Shown here: piece by piece, positions 5,621 through 7,698 of the stretch
Layout: the number at the start of each line of letters is the position of its first letter
Position numbering within the stretch: the first letter of the stretch is position 1
From: Nitrospirota bacterium
Lineage (GTDB): Bacteria > Nitrospirota > Thermodesulfovibrionia > Thermodesulfovibrionales > JdFR-85
Direction of reading: 5' to 3'
DNA length: 7,698 bases
NCBI GenBank assembly: GCA_013152195.1
Contig: JAADGU010000054.1
Span: 1 to 7,698 of the forward strand
Position numbers and translations under genes: made by a program
The notes under the pieces: generated by a model
Database searches by the model: none
What the model was told of the DNA's origin: nothing
What the model saw: only the letters and a program-made list of their open reading frames with translations

Positions 5621-7698
5621 ATGAAGAGGAGTTTTTTATATGTTATTGCTTTGTTGCTGGTCTTTATATTCTCCGGGTGCGGTAAGCCTGGTGATAACAC
5701 AACCGTTACTGACCGGTCTGTGGCAGTAAAGACCTCGGAGGTTGCCCCTGGAGATGAGTGTCCAAACGGGGGTATTGCGATTGATACGGGAATAGATGAA
5801 AACGGCAACGGGATACTCGATCCTTCAGAGGTGAATAATACGCAGATTGTCTGTAATGGCACAGACGGTGCAGATGGTCTGCTCTCTCTGATATCCATAA
5901 GTGATGAGCCTTCCGGTGACAACTGCACCGATGGAGGCGTAAGGATTGAGGCCGGGCTTGACGAGAACAATAATGCTATTCTCGATCCTGAAGAGGTTGA
6001 TGAAACAAGGTATGTCTGTGATGGTGCGGACGGTACAAACGGTTCCGATGGAGGGTCTGGTTCGGATGGGCTGAGTACTCTTATATCCATAAGCCAGGAG
6101 CCAAAGGGGGACAATTGTACTAATGGCGGCATAAAGATAGATGCCGGACTTGACGATAACAGTGATGGGATACTTGATGCTGAAGAAGTGGACGATACCG
6201 AGTTTGTCTGTAACGGAATTGACGGAACGGACAGCCTGAGCTCTCTCATCTCCGTAAGTGACGAACCGCCGGGGGCGAACTGTACCAATGGCGGAATCAG
6301 GATTGACACAGGGCTTGACGACAACCTTGACGGTGTACTCGACACGGCAGAAGTGGACAGTACAACCTACCTCTGTACAGGCACAGGTACCGGTGATGGC
6401 ACAAACGGCCTGAATTCACTCGTTTCCGTAAGCAGCGAACCTTCAGGGACGAACTGTGACAACGGCGGGATCAGGATTGATACAGGGCTTGACGATAACC
6501 GGGATGGCGTACTCGCCCCGGAAGAAGTCGATGACACTGCCTATGTATGCAATGGAGTGGACGGTACAGACGGCCTGGATTCCCTCGTTGCCGTGAGCAG
6601 TGAACCTCCGGGGACGAACTGTACCAATGGCGGAATCAGGATCGATACAGGGCTTGACAACGACCTTGACGGTGTACTCGACACGGCAGAAGTGGACGAT
6701 ACCGCCTATGTCTGTAACGGTACCGGTGACGGCAGTGCAGTTTTCACATATACTGTAGGCGGCACGGTCAGTGGCCTTGCAGGTACCCTGACCCTGCAGC
6801 TAAACGGCGGCGAAGAACTTGATATAACGGCTGACGGTGCCTTTGCCTTTGCAACAAGGCTCAGCAGTGGTGTAAGTTACAGCGTTACTGTTGCAACACA
6901 GCCCTCCAACCAGACCTGCACGGTAATAAAAAGCGGTACTGTTCCGGGTGCGGACGTGACAGGTATACTCGTCTTCTGCTCTGCTGATACCTACACAGTG
7001 GGTGGTACGGTCAGCGGCCTTACAGGCGCTCTGACGCTGCAGAACAACGGCAGTGACGACCTTGTTGTCACAGGGGATGGCGGCTTTACCTTTGCAACTG
7101 CCATTGCCGACGGGGCCTCCTACAACGTTACTGTGCTGACCCATCCCGACGGCCTGACATGCAGTGTAACAAACGGTACGGGAACAGTTTCAGGTGCGGA
7201 TGTTACGGATGTGGCAGTGGCCTGCATACCTGACAGCACTGTACCTGCTGTTGTTTCCACATTCCCTGCAGGCAGTGCCGTTGATGTTGCTCTTGATGTG
7301 ACAGTCATTGCCAAATTCTCGGAAAAGATGGATCCATCCACCATCACGGCTTCTGCGTTCAAGCTCAATGATGATACTGCCTCTGCCTCGGTTACCGGGG
7401 CTGTAACGTATGATGAGGCGTCAAAAACCGCCCTTTTTGACCCGGTTGACGACCTCGTCATCGGACATGCCTATACTGCAAAGGTGACCACAGGGGTGAC
7501 CGATTTGGCACACAATGCACTTGCGGCTGATTACTCCTGGAGCTTTACCGTAATTGCGCCGCCGGTTAACACAACATCGGTGAAGAAAATAAGTGGTTGC
7601 GAATTCATCAATATCGGAGCAGTGGCCACCGATTCTGACACTGTAACGCTTAGCATTTCAGCTACGGATGACGTGGGCGTTGCTGCTTATTACATTAC
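5621..7698 (+). CDS. Repeat-rich surface lipoprotein, 3' end cut by window
   Basis: The open frame has 692 complete codons with no stop before the window end. The ATG follows GAGGAGGT by 6 nt. Residues 1-19 form a lipoprotein signal peptide (Lys-Arg, then a hydrophobic core, then FSGC) with lipidated Cys20; Gly at +2 does not signal inner-membrane retention by the E. coli rule. Residues about 37-371 hold six repeats of the type C-x2-GG-x-(I/V)-x-I-x-x-G-(L/I)-D-x-N-x-(D/N)-G-x-L-D-x-x-E-V ending in a VC-(N/D)-G-like motif, resembling the DUF7151 family. Gly-Asp-Thr-rich linkers join them. Residues 377-453 and 458-535 are two tandem beta-rich modules opening YTVGGTVSGL. Residues 538-645 match an SbsA/Big_5 Ig-like domain (VSTFPAGSAVDVALDVTV, FSEKMDPSTI, DLAHNALAADYSWSF). 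Residues 660 onward start another beta domain (TVTLSISATDDVGVAAYY). It is probably exported and tethered to the outer membrane as a calcium-binding stalk or adhesin. The ligand is unknown. Confidence 0.9.
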   Translation, partial: MKRSFLYVIALLLVFIFSGCGKPGDNTTVTDRSVAVKTSEVAPGDECPNGGIAIDTGIDENGNGILDPSEVNNTQIVCNGTDGADGLLSLISISDEPSGDNCTDGGVRIEAGLDENNNAILDPEEVDETRYVCDGADGTNGSDGGSGSDGLSTLISISQEPKGDNCTNGGIKIDAGLDDNSDGILDAEEVDDTEFVCNGIDGTDSLSSLISVSDEPPGANCTNGGIRIDTGLDDNLDGVLDTAEVDSTTYLCTGTGTGDGTNGLNSLVSVSSEPSGTNCDNGGIRIDTGLDDNRDGVLAPEEVDDTAYVCNGVDGTDGLDSLVAVSSEPPGTNCTNGGIRIDTGLDNDLDGVLDTAEVDDTAYVCNGTGDGSAVFTYTVGGTVSGLAGTLTLQLNGGEELDITADGAFAFATRLSSGVSYSVTVATQPSNQTCTVIKSGTVPGADVTGILVFCSADTYTVGGTVSGLTGALTLQNNGSDDLVVTGDGGFTFATAIADGASYNVTVLTHPDGLTCSVTNGTGTVSGADVTDVAVACIPDSTVPAVVSTFPAGSAVDVALDVTVIAKFSEKMDPSTITASAFKLNDDTASASVTGAVTYDEASKTALFDPVDDLVIGHAYTAKVTTGVTDLAHNALAADYSWSFTVIAPPVNTTSVKKISGCEFINIGAVATDSDTVTLSISATDDVGVAAYYI
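5729..6733 (+). repeat. Six tandem Cys-pair / calcium-loop repeats in the lipoprotein gene
   Basis: The first Cys codon of each unit lies at 5759, 5924, 6116, 6281, 6455 and 6620, and the second at 5852, 6017, 6209, 6374, 6548 and 6713. The distance within a unit is always 31 residues, while the step between units varies (55, 64, 55, 58, 55). Each unit has an EF-hand-like loop, D-x-(N/D)-x-(D/N)-G-x-L-D-x-x-E. Unit 2 has Ala for the Gly, and unit 5 has Ala at loop position 9. Units 4 and 6 are nearly identical at the DNA level. Confidence 0.9.
6749..7225 (+). repeat. Two tandem YTVGGTVSGL beta-modules
   Basis: The two copies are about 77-78 residues long and repeat with an 81-residue period (Tyr377 and Tyr458). 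Shared landmarks are YTVGGTVSGL, LTLQ, a DG-x-F-x-FAT turn, Y-x-VTV, a TC-x-V Cys, GTV-x-GADVT and a closing Cys. The two Cys per copy (433/453 and 514/535) could form a disulphide in each module. Similar modules occur in bacterial surface and Ig-like-repeat proteins; their specific function is not known to me. Confidence 0.85.

Noticed and set aside
5359..6345. 328-residue open frame on the minus strand, Ser/Pro-rich
   Set aside because: It lies antisense to the lipoprotein repeats. Its apparent repeats (SSSPASI, PPLVQ) are the mirror of the plus-strand repeat units, and it has no recognisable domain. The plus frame has a ribosome binding site, signal peptide and known domains.
6800..7461. 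Two overlapping minus-strand open frames (6800-7144, 7120-7461)
   Set aside because: They are shadows of the beta-modules and Ig-like domain, with no convincing protein features.

Overview
The window reads as bacterial chromosome from a Gram-negative organism. The evidence is the translation-gene order thrS-infC-rpmI-rplT-pheS, Shine-Dalgarno sites of the GGAGG type, and a long surface lipoprotein with a lipobox. Arginine is written mostly as AGG and ATA is common for isoleucine. Together with the gene set, this would suit Nitrospirota or a deltaproteobacterial-type lineage, but that placement is an inference and should be treated as weak.

Positions 1-4030 (+ strand) carry a translation operon. 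It holds the 3' part of thrS (threonyl-tRNA synthetase, cut by the window start), infC (IF-3), rpmI (L35), rplT (L20) and pheS (phenylalanyl-tRNA synthetase alpha chain). Two points stand out. infC appears to start at an ATA codon, placed 7 nt after a perfect AGGAGG; this fits the known IF-3 autoregulation through non-canonical start codons. Also, pheT, the usual next gene, is absent: pheS ends 31 nt before a convergent gene.

Positions 4062-5213 (- strand) encode a multi-pass membrane protein of the cation/Ca2+ antiporter family (CaCA superfamily), recognised from its two alpha repeats.

Positions 5214-5620 hold no convincing gene. They form the divergent upstream region of the antiporter and of the next gene. 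They contain a 13-bp interrupted inverted repeat spanning 82 nt, a second long-range inverted repeat and a weak sigma-54-like site.

Positions 5621-7698 (+ strand) are one open frame of 692 complete codons that runs off the window. It encodes a lipoprotein with a signal peptide and Cys20. Six roughly 55-64-residue repeats follow, each with one EF-hand-like calcium loop and a Cys pair exactly 31 residues apart. After these come two tandem beta-rich 'YTVGGTVSGL' modules, an SbsA/Big_5-type Ig-like domain and the start of another beta domain. It is probably a calcium-rigidified cell-surface stalk or adhesin-like protein. I see no CRISPR array, tRNA, rRNA, transposase or defence system.
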